Below are positions 32,992 to 41,928 of a stretch of 56,701 bases of DNA, piece by piece. The notes under the pieces are model-generated. The model was given only the letters and a program-made list of their open reading frames with translations. It did not search any database and was not told the origin of the DNA. How positions within the stretch are numbered: position 1 is the stretch's first letter; each line of letters starts with the position of its first letter. The DNA comes from Bacteroidota bacterium. GTDB taxonomy: Bacteria > Bacteroidota > Bacteroidia > NS11-12g > UBA955. A program made the position numbers and the translations under genes. The stretch is from contig JAGXTF010000060.1 in assembly GCA_018333525.1 (NCBI GenBank), positions 1-56,701 on the forward strand, given 5' to 3'.

Positions 32992-34023
32992 TTAATATTC
33001 CCAAAGATCATGTTCGAAGATGAAGAGATCATTTTTAATGTTCTCTCCTTCTATCAGGGCAGCAAGACCGTCCTGCATAAACTCGGGTTTGAATGAAATG
33101 TACAAATCATCCCAATCTGTTTGTTTCACAATATAACTGTCAAACAAACGGTAATGGTTAAACAAATCATCCCAACTGATACGCAATGCGTCATTGTATC
33201 TGTTGTAAACTTCACTTTTGGCCAGGGTTGGGCGAATATCGTCCATCCTCATCCAGAAAAGCGGAAGGTCATAAGTAATACCGTTAGGGTATTTCTCCTG
33301 ATACATTGGAGCAATTGCAATGATGCGAGGGCGCAATTCTGAATGTTTGTAATCAAAAATCCAGTCTTCCATTACCTCAAACTTCTGTATCGCATCATAT
33401 TTCCAGATATCGTAGTAAGCGGTATCTATCATATCATCCGGATCATCCGGGTTTAAAGGATTCTGAATCTGGGTTACAACCAGCTTTGCGCCTTGTTTAA
33501 AGCCATCTTCAGCGGTCATAATCCGGTTCAGGGAGTCGGTCCAGTAAATTGGAACCTGCCCTTTTACACCCAATTCATAAATTATCTGGGTTACCGGGTT
33601 TCTTGGCCAGGTAAAGGATTTGTTCATTTTCTGGCGCACATCAATTCTTCTCCAAACCCTGCGACGGAATTTTACATCTGCCTCACGCAAGTAAGGATAG
33701 GGAACTATCACAGCTTCATCCATGCCGGGTCTTCCGTCATTGGGAACGTGTGGTGGTTCATAGTGTGCTACCGGATCGTCATCGTAGTGCGTACCAATGG
33801 TTGGTACCGCGATAGTAGGTGTTTTTGCAGCAGCAGGTGCGGCACCTGAAGTTGAGCCTGAGCCCGAACCGGAACCACTTCCACTACCCGATCCACTACC
33901 GGAACTACTTCCTGAGCCTGAGCCGGAACCCGAACCTGATCCACCTCCGCCACCCCAATCCCATTGGGCTGTAGCAGAGAGACTCAGGAGCCCGATGCTA
34001 AAAATGAACAATAACCTCTTCAT
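32992..34023 (-). CDS. gldN: Type IX secretion / gliding protein GldN with a Gly-Ser linker
   Basis: A 343-residue exported protein (signal MKRLLFIFSIGLLSLSATAQ). Residues 24-60 are almost only Gly and Ser and link the signal to the GldN domain. The domain carries DEAVIVPYPYLREADVKFRRRVWRRIDVRQKMN and ends FIFEHDLWEY. GldN (PorN) forms a periplasmic ring with GldK below the outer membrane. It is last of the porP-gldK-gldL-gldM-gldN run. The Gly/Ser run is encoded by an imperfect hexanucleotide repeat (33844-33954). Confidence 0.92.
   Translation of the reverse strand: MKRLLFIFSIGLLSLSATAQWDWGGGGGSGSGSGSGSGSSSGSGSGSGSGSGSGSGSTSGAAPAAAKTPTIAVPTIGTHYDDDPVAHYEPPHVPNDGRPGMDEAVIVPYPYLREADVKFRRRVWRRIDVRQKMNKSFTWPRNPVTQIIYELGVKGQVPIYWTDSLNRIMTAEDGFKQGAKLVVTQIQNPLNPDDPDDMIDTAYYDIWKYDAIQKFEVMEDWIFDYKHSELRPRIIAIAPMYQEKYPNGITYDLPLFWMRMDDIRPTLAKSEVYNRYNDALRISWDDLFNHYRLFDSYIVKQTDWDDLYISFKPEFMQDGLAALIEGENIKNDLFIFEHDLWEY
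33844..33954 (-). repeat. Imperfect 6-bp coding repeat (Gly-Ser)
   Basis: About 18 alternating Gly-Ser codon pairs with variable third positions form a low-complexity tract in the 5' part of gldN. Confidence 0.85.
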
Positions 34024-34050
34024 ATCCTAGATAACTTGTTTTTTCTCTGT

Positions 34051-35724
34051 TTATTGTATAGTTGTAGCGGCATTTTCAAGGTATACCACCTGACCTCCGG
34101 GACCAACAGCTCTGATATCGGTGAACATAATGAACTCACCGCTTCTCATATTTGTCAGGATTGACTGCGCAGGAGCCATGGAAGGCCCGTTACAAACTAC
34201 CTGTTTTGGTCCTGTTCTTCCAATTCCAATGAATTTGAAGCCTTGTATGGTGAATTTTACACCCTCATATACAAAGTTCTCTAAAACTGCATTGGCTCTG
34301 GATTGAATTTTAAGGCTGGACAATGGCACCGGTTTATCCAATGCAATTGCACCCACGCGGAACACAGGTTTCGGCACGTTACGAATACGGAATCTCTTAT
34401 TTCCCATAGGGATAAAGCGATCTCCAATTTGAGCCTGTACAGCTATGTTACATTCGTTGCCCTGTCTTACCGGAATTCTCACCTGGTATTTTCCTTTTCC
34501 CACCATAACCAGATTTCCTGCAGAAGCAGCAACTCTTACTTTGGATGGATCCACACCTGCTACAGCAACTGAAATTGGGTTATCCAAACCAACGTAAAAT
34601 ACGTTGAGTTCGTCCGCGGAAATCGCAGCAATAGAAGGGAATACGGTATACTTACCTTCGGCTTCTTTCAACTCGGTTCCGCCACCTGGTTTAGGTACAG
34701 CGATTTGAACCTTATAATTGAATTCACCAGGGGTTCCACCAGTTACTTTGTATTTACCAACACCGTCTTTAACCTCAACAGCAGAGCCGCCGGCGGTCAT
34801 TTTCAAATCGGATTTGGAGTCATATGCAGCAAGAATCAAATCTGCCTCGTAAACCTGGCCCTGCAATACCGCACTGGAAGGTGTGGAAATCACAGCCATG
34901 GTTTTATCAAATTTGATTTTGGAAGCATTTACAGATTCCGCCAATTTGGCTGTAATCTCTGATTCCAGTGCACGCGCATCATTCTCGTATTTGCTCAGAA
35001 GAGCAAATACACCAGCCAATGGGCTGTGCTCCAGATACATGCTCACCCACTCTGTGGTTTTGCCGTCGGTATTCTTTTGGTCTTCGGCAATCAGAGAGGT
35101 TTTCTTGGTCAGGTCAGATGCTGCTTTATTCAGAAGGTTCTTGGTATAGCCGGCATCGTCTTTTCCTCCAAGATATGGATTTTTCATTGCTTCATCCAAA
35201 ACCTTGAGCAGATCGATACGTGTATTGTTAATCAGATCTTTTACCGCATCACCACGCATTTTACTGGGGTTAAATGCATAAGGTTTACCATCTCTGCGCG
35301 TTGGTTTCTTCTCGAGCAGGAAGTAGTTAGAATGCACCTCCATATTGTCGCCCATGGTAAGCTCTGCAACACCACCTTTTACCAGCATGTGTTCAGGGCC
35401 TTCCATACGGCCTTCGGAATTCGCTTCCAAATCGGCCTTTACGTCTTCAATATTTTTGATGAATTTATCTGAAATAGCTTTTGCTTTTTTAGCAAACTGT
35501 GCCGCTGCCTGAGCATCGGGTTTATCAGCTGCCTCAGAAACAATTGCCTTTAAAGTCAGATCATTTTTTGCTTCCAGATTTTTGGTTGAAGTATTCAGTG
35601 AATTCTCCATCAAATTGAAAGCTTTAATAATTTCTTTGGACACGTTCAACGCCAGCAATGCAATTAACACAAGATACATCATGTTAATCATTTTCTGACG
35701 TGGAGACAATTTACCACCAGACAT
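34051..35724 (-). CDS. gldM: Type IX secretion motor-stator protein GldM
   Basis: A 557-residue inner-membrane protein with one N-terminal transmembrane segment (MINMMYLVLIALLALNVSKE) and a long periplasmic region of successive beta domains ending VYLENAATTIQ. GldM (PorM) pairs with GldL to form the proton-driven motor that powers type IX secretion and gliding and reaches the GldKN ring. Normal length and order (GldL upstream by 38 bases, GldN downstream by 27). Confidence 0.94.
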   Translation of the reverse strand: MSGGKLSPRQKMINMMYLVLIALLALNVSKEIIKAFNLMENSLNTSTKNLEAKNDLTLKAIVSEAADKPDAQAAAQFAKKAKAISDKFIKNIEDVKADLEANSEGRMEGPEHMLVKGGVAELTMGDNMEVHSNYFLLEKKPTRRDGKPYAFNPSKMRGDAVKDLINNTRIDLLKVLDEAMKNPYLGGKDDAGYTKNLLNKAASDLTKKTSLIAEDQKNTDGKTTEWVSMYLEHSPLAGVFALLSKYENDARALESEITAKLAESVNASKIKFDKTMAVISTPSSAVLQGQVYEADLILAAYDSKSDLKMTAGGSAVEVKDGVGKYKVTGGTPGEFNYKVQIAVPKPGGGTELKEAEGKYTVFPSIAAISADELNVFYVGLDNPISVAVAGVDPSKVRVAASAGNLVMVGKGKYQVRIPVRQGNECNIAVQAQIGDRFIPMGNKRFRIRNVPKPVFRVGAIALDKPVPLSSLKIQSRANAVLENFVYEGVKFTIQGFKFIGIGRTGPKQVVCNGPSMAPAQSILTNMRSGEFIMFTDIRAVGPGGQVVYLENAATTIQ

Positions 35725-35762
35725 TTTCTGTTCTCCTTATATTATTTGGTACAGAAAACTTC

Positions 35763-36419
35763 TTAGCGGCTTCCACCCATTGCGCTAAGCATATTGCCGT
35801 AAATCTGGTTCAAGTTGCCCAGGTTACGGTTCAATTTACCCATTTCTTCCTTGAAGTCGCTGGTAGCGCTTTCGGAAGCATTCAGGTTATTGAGTACACT
35901 GCTGAGACCACCGGTGAAGGAGCTCAACGAGTCTGACACCATAGCAGTACTTTTGGAAATTTCTTCCATATTTCTTGCAGCTTTGGTAGCGCTACTTGCA
36001 TACTCATTGGTAGCAATTGCAGCGGTAGAAATTTCAGCCATGTCTTTTACATTGGTACTTAATGACTGCAGCCCTGTTCCAAGGCTTTGGATCAAATCAG
36101 GACCAATTTTGGCTTCAGCAAGCATTGCATCCAGTTGTTGGGAGATGCTTCCGCCTTTTTTCTCTTTTTTAGTTGTGGGTTCCCCACCTGCTAACTCCGG
36201 ATAAACAAGAGACCAGTCTGGGTCCATGTGTACCGGCTCGAACGCCGAAATACAGAAAATGCCTGCTTCCGTCGCCATCCCGATGATCAACATCAAGTCA
36301 GCACCTTTCCAGTGCATAATTTTAAACAAAGCACCGGCAATTACAATTGCAGCACCGAAACCATAAATCATGTTCATGGTCTGCTTCCACCTTTTTGATT
36401 CAAAGAAACTTTTGCTCAT
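35763..36419 (-). CDS. gldL: Type IX secretion motor protein GldL
   Basis: A 218-residue inner-membrane protein. Two transmembrane helices near the N-terminus (MIYGFGAAIVIAGALFKI and ADLMLIIGMATEAGIFCISA) contain the glutamate expected for proton transfer (TEAG). The rest is a cytoplasmic coiled-coil-like region rich in Ser, Asn and Met (LNASESATSDFKEEMGKLNRNLGNL in two blocks). It lies between gldK and gldM. Confidence 0.92.
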   Translation of the reverse strand: MSKSFFESKRWKQTMNMIYGFGAAIVIAGALFKIMHWKGADLMLIIGMATEAGIFCISAFEPVHMDPDWSLVYPELAGGEPTTKKEKKGGSISQQLDAMLAEAKIGPDLIQSLGTGLQSLSTNVKDMAEISTAAIATNEYASSATKAARNMEEISKSTAMVSDSLSSFTGGLSSVLNNLNASESATSDFKEEMGKLNRNLGNLNQIYGNMLSAMGGSR

Positions 36420-36502
36420 TTTGATATTTGGTTTTTTATAGGTTTAACATATTTATATTAACTATGGCAATATTGATTCATTACAGAAAAGAATGAATAA
36501 TA

Positions 36503-37861
36503 TTATTTTTTATCTTTATTCGAACGGCCTATGTAAGTCTGCACGCAGCGGAATCCAACGTAGGATTTACTGGTGTCCGAATATTCATAGGTTCTCGCAC
36601 CGTTTTCGATAAAGTACGCCACATCTTTCCAGGAGCCCCCGCGAATTACTTTGCGTTTTAGGGAAATAGGTGCAGCCTGAGCTTCAGGTCCTCTTTCGGG
36701 TATGCGGCGATAGTGTTCACCGTTCAAATCATGAACGATGGCATTATTTGCTACTTCCCAGGTTGAAGAAGTCCATTCAGAAACGTTACCGGACATATTA
36801 TAAAGACCCCAGTCATTCGGGAAGTAAGAATCCGCCCGTACCGGATAAACACCACCATCTACGCCATAGTTACCGCGCAAAGGTTTAAAGTTCGCCAACA
36901 TACATCCTTTGCTATTGCGGGCATAAGGTCCACCCCAAGGATATTTATTTCCAATTCTGCCGCCACGTGCGGCATATTCCCATTCGTATTCCGTTGGTAA
37001 TCTGAATTCCTCCGTATTAGGCAAATGTCCTGCCTGTTCCCAATAACTCTGTTTGCGGGTAGTTCTCCACGCGCAGAATGCATTGGCCTGGTGCCAATTG
37101 ACACCCACAACCGGATAATCATCGTATTTTGGATGCCAGAAATAAACTCTGGCCATAGGCTCATTATAAGAATAGGTAAAATCCCTAACCCAGCATAGAG
37201 TATCCGGATAAATCAAGGTTTCTTCATTGTGAATGAAACGGCTTCTGTCCATAGGATTGTATTTATCCCTGTCCAGATTAGCAGCTGCAACATAATCAAA
37301 CCATTGATATTTGAACATCAGTTTGCGGGTATCCAGCTGGTGTTTGCCACGGAAACGCTCACTAGGCTGATAGAACATATCTTCCAATTCTTCTTTGTAT
37401 CTCTCCCAATCCACTTCTTTGGTGTAATCGATGTAACGGTTTCCGTCATCATCTTCGGGGAAAAACAGCTCATCTTCATCGATCATAAATCTGGCGATGG
37501 AGTCCACTACGTTATCTACAAACTGGCGGTATTCGTTATTGGTGATTTCGGTCTCATCCATCCAGAATGCAACTATGGTCATCTGCCTGTTAGGCTCGAT
37601 ATAGGACTGAAAAATGTCCTGATCGGATTGACCTGTGTGAAAAGTACCGGAGGGTACATAAATAGTCCCGGGAGGCTGAGGGTGAAACCATGGTCTTCTG
37701 CCAGGGACTCCGGTGAGATCACCTGTATCTGCCGGACCACAGGCCAGTAGTACGATCACAGCCACAATAGAAAAATTGCGCACCTGCTTGTTCGCAAAGG
37801 CCCCAATGAATCCTTTCACAATGCCGTTTCCTGAGAAATAACTCATCAACTTTCTTTTCAT
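36503..37861 (-). CDS. gldK: Type IX secretion lipoprotein GldK
   Basis: About 452 residues from MKRKLMSYFSG (ATG 37861). The longest frame starts at 37921 and adds a poorly plausible leader. A lipobox (VIVLLAC) near residue 40 suggests a lipoprotein. The body is a formylglycine-generating-enzyme-like domain: PVVGVNWHQANAFCAWR, RLPTEYEWEYAARGG, SGNVSEWTSS, IRGGSWKD and GFRCVQTY. GldK (PorK) forms the periplasmic ring with GldN and contacts PorP-like proteins. Confidence 0.92.
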   Translation of the reverse strand: MKRKLMSYFSGNGIVKGFIGAFANKQVRNFSIVAVIVLLACGPADTGDLTGVPGRRPWFHPQPPGTIYVPSGTFHTGQSDQDIFQSYIEPNRQMTIVAFWMDETEITNNEYRQFVDNVVDSIARFMIDEDELFFPEDDDGNRYIDYTKEVDWERYKEELEDMFYQPSERFRGKHQLDTRKLMFKYQWFDYVAAANLDRDKYNPMDRSRFIHNEETLIYPDTLCWVRDFTYSYNEPMARVYFWHPKYDDYPVVGVNWHQANAFCAWRTTRKQSYWEQAGHLPNTEEFRLPTEYEWEYAARGGRIGNKYPWGGPYARNSKGCMLANFKPLRGNYGVDGGVYPVRADSYFPNDWGLYNMSGNVSEWTSSTWEVANNAIVHDLNGEHYRRIPERGPEAQAAPISLKRKVIRGGSWKDVAYFIENGARTYEYSDTSKSYVGFRCVQTYIGRSNKDKK

Positions 37862-37994
37862 TTGGTAATTTCGAATATGTGTAAATTCTGTGAAGTTGCA
37901 AAAATATACGAATCGAACCAAAGTTCCATCTTTTTTTGCAAATGCACAGTATATAAACGCAGTCTTATTGTAATTATTGTGTCAGGTGGTTAAA

Positions 37995-39128
37995 TTATTC
38001 AATGTTTTCGGGACGTTGCATATACCTTGGATGCCTGTATACAGGTTCTATTCTCTCAGGCAAAGTAATTCTGAAACAATAGTTTACCTGCAGTTCGTGC
38101 GTGCCATTGCTGGCGCGACGCAGGGATTGAAGGGTGATATCATAACTGTATCCAACACGCAATAAATTTTTGCCATTTGGTCCCGGATCGTTCCCTTTAA
38201 TTGGAGGATAATATCCCAACATTAATGAGAGTGCATCTACACCAAAGGCATTGAATCTGAAATTTGCACCACCTGCATATAATTGATTCCAGGTAACCAT
38301 GCCCTGCAAATCAACCTGAGGTTTAACAAATCCACCTTTTTCGTTTACTGTTTTGATCAAAATTGCAGGATCTAAAGTTAGCGAAGGGTTGGCCAGGAAA
38401 TTTTCCCAACGACCACCTGCCATCAGATAAAAATGGCGGGCTGTGCTGATATTAATGGCGCCACTGGTACCATATGAAAATGTCTGGGGTTTAAGATGTG
38501 AAGTGGATAATCCTACGTAAAGTTCGTGAAAATTGGGATTGTGATAAAAAAGACCTGCTCCAAATGTTGTTTTGGTATCTCCAGGTTTTCCGGTTGGAAT
38601 TTTAGGATCATTTGGATCATGTGCGCGAAGTTTATCTCCATCCAGTTGTTTGGTGAGGCTCACAAAATCAACACCAAGGCGGATATCGGATCCATCTGAA
38701 AGTGTATATGCCCCCGCAACACCACCTCGTAAATATGTATTTGTTTCATAAGCCACCACATCACTTACGAATCCGATATATGCACCACCGTAGTTTTTAA
38801 TTTCTTCGGTAGTTTTATTTTTTATGTTGATTGGAGCGTAAAACGCAAATCCGCTGGTTTTCGGAGCAATATTGGCAGGCAGATTATCCGAAAGTAAGGA
38901 TGTACCCTGACTTTGTGTTTTATAAGCGTGGGTCTGATCCTCGAAGCTACGCCACTGCTGGTGGGTAATTGCATTGATGCAAAAACTACCCGATGCACCC
39001 GCGTAAGCCGGATTCAGCAATACTTTATTGTAAGTAAAATGGGTGTAATAAGGATCTTGCTGTGCACTGGCTGCTAGCGGGGCTAATACCGCGGCTGCGG
39101 CCAGTACTCTGGTAAGCGTTCTAATCAT
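37995..39128 (-). CDS. PorP/SprF-family type IX secretion membrane protein
   Basis: About 377 residues. I place the start at ATG 39128 (MIRTLTRVLAAAAVLAPLAASAQ), since this gives a clean signal peptide and a promoter-like element lies in the upstream extension. The mature protein opens QQDPYYTHFTYNKVLLNPAYAG, the PorP/SprF signature, and repeats barrel strands ending YDITLQSLRRASNGTHELQVNYCF. PorP-type proteins anchor or cap the type IX machine and help attach cargo. It is close to gldK (134 bases) and next to a second copy. Confidence 0.88.
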   Translation of the reverse strand: MIRTLTRVLAAAAVLAPLAASAQQDPYYTHFTYNKVLLNPAYAGASGSFCINAITHQQWRSFEDQTHAYKTQSQGTSLLSDNLPANIAPKTSGFAFYAPINIKNKTTEEIKNYGGAYIGFVSDVVAYETNTYLRGGVAGAYTLSDGSDIRLGVDFVSLTKQLDGDKLRAHDPNDPKIPTGKPGDTKTTFGAGLFYHNPNFHELYVGLSTSHLKPQTFSYGTSGAINISTARHFYLMAGGRWENFLANPSLTLDPAILIKTVNEKGGFVKPQVDLQGMVTWNQLYAGGANFRFNAFGVDALSLMLGYYPPIKGNDPGPNGKNLLRVGYSYDITLQSLRRASNGTHELQVNYCFRITLPERIEPVYRHPRYMQRPENIE

Positions 39129-39153
39129 TCTCCGTTGATAAACAGTTAAACGA

Positions 39154-39184
39154 CAAATTTGCGGATTCCTTAGTGATTGAACAA
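39154..39184 (-). promoter_or_regulatory. Promoter candidate of the second PorP/SprF gene
   Basis: On the minus strand TTG (39182-39184), 20 bases, CAAATTTG (39154-39161), one mismatch from TAnnTTTG. The start codon at 39128 lies 25 bases downstream. Confidence 0.5.
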
Positions 39185-39254
39185 ATTTTTTTATCAAATA
39201 CATGAAATTAAAGGTGAATGATGTGGTTATGTAATGTTTTTGGCGGTTTCAAAT

Positions 39255-40400
39255 TCATCTTTTGTGGTGCCTCACCAATTTGGTTTTTTGCGACTTTCCT
39301 TTGGCTTTTTCATGAAACTCCAAATCACGTGGATGGCGAATTTTATAGTTTACATAGGGAATTGCGAAACAATAATTGACCTGAATTTCATGACTATTTC
39401 GGCTGTTTAACCGCAAAGACTGTAATGTTATATCATAACTATATCCGATGCGGAACGACCCTTCATTGGGTTGCAGGGATGGCCAAATTGAGCCCGGATA
39501 AAAGCCCAATAAAAAATCACACGCATCCACTCCTGCTACCTGTGCGCGGATTCCGGTTCCGATTGAAAATAATTCGCGAAAAACCACATTGCATTGTGCA
39601 TCCAATTGTGGCTTCACCCAACCTTTATTTTCGTTCACTGATTTAAGCAACATCACCGGCTGAATTTTATATCCACGTCGTTGCAAACTCAAACCCGACA
39701 CCCAGTATACATGCTTTGCAGCTGCAATATCCGTAATTGTTCCACCTAAATTTAAATACGAAAAATTTGGTTGGTTCCAGGAAGAAATACTGATTCCCGA
39801 AAAAAGTGAATTCCATTTGGTATGAAAATAAATGGCCGAACCCAGTAACCATTTGGAATCTGCAGGACTTAACCCTGCAGGCACCATTGGATCCGGGTTA
39901 TGTAAAGCCCTTAATTTCATGGCATCAAATCTCTTGGTCATATAATTCACATCCATTCCCAACCTGATATAGGCATGATTGGTTATTCTCAAATTAAATG
40001 CAAGTCCGATTTTCATGCTGGTATTTTTTTCATAACCAATTACATCATCTATGAATCCAAGCATAACACCACCCAAATTTATTTTATCTCCACCAACACG
40101 ATAATTAACCGGAATTGAAATTCCCAAACCCTGGGTTACCGGAGCAATGTTGGTTGGAAATTCCGGGTTAGGTGGCAAGTGATCCTCCGTTGGAAACCTG
40201 CCTGTATAATCCTTCAATCCCAGCCATTGTCGGTGATGTACAGCATTCGCACAGTAATTTCCATCGAAACCGGCATATGCGGAATTATACAGCAGTTTAT
40301 TAAAAGCAAAATGAGTGAGATAGGTTTCCTGCTGGGCGCATAATTCAGAAATTCCGCCAAATCCCAGAATTAAAAAAATAAATGGTTTGATATAATTCAT
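39255..40400 (-). CDS. PorP/SprF-family type IX secretion membrane protein (first copy)
   Basis: A 381-residue paralogue of the next gene. A signal peptide (MNYIKPFIFLILGFGGISELCAQ, in two parts) is followed by QETYLTHFAFNKLLYNSAYAGFDGNYC, the PorP/SprF opening, and the same C-terminal strand SYDITLQSLRLNSRNSHEIQVNYCF in two overlapping parts. The C-terminal 25 residues are basic and extend past the barrel. It stands first in the run porP-porP-gldK-gldL-gldM-gldN. Confidence 0.86.
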   Translation of the reverse strand: MNYIKPFIFLILGFGGISELCAQQETYLTHFAFNKLLYNSAYAGFDGNYCANAVHHRQWLGLKDYTGRFPTEDHLPPNPEFPTNIAPVTQGLGISIPVNYRVGGDKINLGGVMLGFIDDVIGYEKNTSMKIGLAFNLRITNHAYIRLGMDVNYMTKRFDAMKLRALHNPDPMVPAGLSPADSKWLLGSAIYFHTKWNSLFSGISISSWNQPNFSYLNLGGTITDIAAAKHVYWVSGLSLQRRGYKIQPVMLLKSVNENKGWVKPQLDAQCNVVFRELFSIGTGIRAQVAGVDACDFLLGFYPGSIWPSLQPNEGSFRIGYSYDITLQSLRLNSRNSHEIQVNYCFAIPYVNYKIRHPRDLEFHEKAKGKSQKTKLVRHHKR

Positions 40401-40569
40401 AACATTTCAGGAGTGTTGCATTGTAACGTGGGATTTGAATTTTGTTACATTCGGATAGAAAGACAAGTACCTGAATGAATTAAAATAAAATTCCGTGGAT
40501 AACAAGAGGAAAACTGAGTGTCTATGTCCAAATTTTATAACATAAAATTGTAAACTAATTTATACATGC

Positions 40570-41925
40570 ATGCCTGAAATACTCGTAGTAGATGACGAAG
40601 CAGCGATTCGAGAAACCCTAAAGGATATTCTGGAATATGAAAACTTTGGGGTAACACTTGCCGAAGACGGAAATAAAGCTTTGCAATTGCTTCAAAAGAA
40701 GGAATTTGATGCCGTTTTATGCGATGTAAAAATGCCGGGGATTGATGGTATGGAACTTTTGGACAGAGCAATGGCTCTTTCTCCTGATGTTCCGTTCATT
40801 ATGATTTCCGGACATGGCACTGTAGATATGGCAATTGAAGCTACTAAAAAAGGAGCCTACGATTTTATTACCAAACCACCGGATTTAAATCGCCTTCTTA
40901 TCACTCTGCGAAATGCAGTTGATAGAAATAATCTGGTTGCAGAAACCAAAGTATTGAAGCGCAAAGTCACCAAAACATTCGACATTATTGGTGAAACTCC
41001 AGCGATTCAAAAAATTAAAGAGACCATAGAAAAAGTGGCACCCACCGAAGCACGGGTTTTAATTACCGGGGAAAATGGTACCGGAAAAGAATTGGTGGCG
41101 CGATGGATACACGAAAAGAGCCCACGTGCCGGAATGCCCCTGGTGGAAGTAAACTGTGCCAGTATTCCAACAGAGCTGATAGAAAGCGAACTTTTTGGCC
41201 ATGAAAAAGGAAGTTTTACTTCGGCGATTAAGCAAAGAATTGGAAAATTTGAACAGGCACATGGTGGTACTTTATTTCTGGATGAAATTGGAGATATGAG
41301 TCTTGCGGCGCAGGCAAAAGTTTTGCGTGCTATACAGGAAGGAAGAATTTCCAGAGTTGGCGGAGATAAAGAAATAAAAGTTGATGTGCGCATAGTTGCT
41401 GCAACTAATAAGGATTTACACACAGAAATAGACAAGGGTAATTTTCGTATGGACCTTTACCATCGGTTATCTGTAATTCTCATTCATGTTCCAACGCTGA
41501 ATGAACGCGCAGATGACATTACCCTGATTGCTGATAATTTTCTGCAGGATGCGTGCGATGAAAATGGCATGCCATTGAAGAAATTTTCTGTGGATGGATA
41601 TGATGCTTTGAAAGAAGTGAATTGGACCGGAAATATTCGCGAATTGCGCAATGTGGTTGAAAGGCTTGTAATACTTTGCGGGGATGTGATTACCGGAGAA
41701 GATGTATACATTTATTCCAATCCGGCTCAACGCGGTTCTGATCCATTTGGTGTGGTCGACAAATACCAGACCCTGCAAGACTTCAGAGATTGGGCGGAGA
41801 AAATTTTTATTGAGCGAAAGTTGATACAAAATGGCTGGAATGTGGCAAAAACAGCACAGGAGATAGATATTCAGCGCAGCCATTTGTATAACAAAATCGA
41901 AAAATATGTTTTGAAACGCCGCTAA
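40570..41925 (+). CDS. NtrC-like response regulator with a GSFTSA loop
   Basis: A 451-residue regulator: receiver domain (Asp8/Asp9, phospho-acceptor Asp52, Lys102), AAA+ domain with Walker A GENGTGKE (167-174), Walker B LFLDEIGD (235-242), and a C-terminal Fis-type HTH (QNGWNVAKTAQEIDIQRSHLYNKI in two parts). The sigma-54 contact loop, usually GAFTGA, reads GSFTSA (214-219), so sigma-54 activation is uncertain. No histidine kinase gene is adjacent. The Sua5-type gene follows after 3 bases. Confidence 0.9.
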   Translation: MPEILVVDDEAAIRETLKDILEYENFGVTLAEDGNKALQLLQKKEFDAVLCDVKMPGIDGMELLDRAMALSPDVPFIMISGHGTVDMAIEATKKGAYDFITKPPDLNRLLITLRNAVDRNNLVAETKVLKRKVTKTFDIIGETPAIQKIKETIEKVAPTEARVLITGENGTGKELVARWIHEKSPRAGMPLVEVNCASIPTELIESELFGHEKGSFTSAIKQRIGKFEQAHGGTLFLDEIGDMSLAAQAKVLRAIQEGRISRVGGDKEIKVDVRIVAATNKDLHTEIDKGNFRMDLYHRLSVILIHVPTLNERADDITLIADNFLQDACDENGMPLKKFSVDGYDALKEVNWTGNIRELRNVVERLVILCGDVITGEDVYIYSNPAQRGSDPFGVVDKYQTLQDFRDWAEKIFIERKLIQNGWNVAKTAQEIDIQRSHLYNKIEKYVLKRR

Positions 41926-41928
41926 AAA

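Noticed and set aside
35026-35472. 148-codon plus-strand frame opposite gldM
   Set aside because: Shadow of gldM, which is complete on the minus strand.
37899-37906. TATTTTTG upstream of gldK as its promoter
   Set aside because: The nearest TTG is 12 bases away on the minus strand, outside the 19-21 range. gldK may be transcribed from the porP genes.
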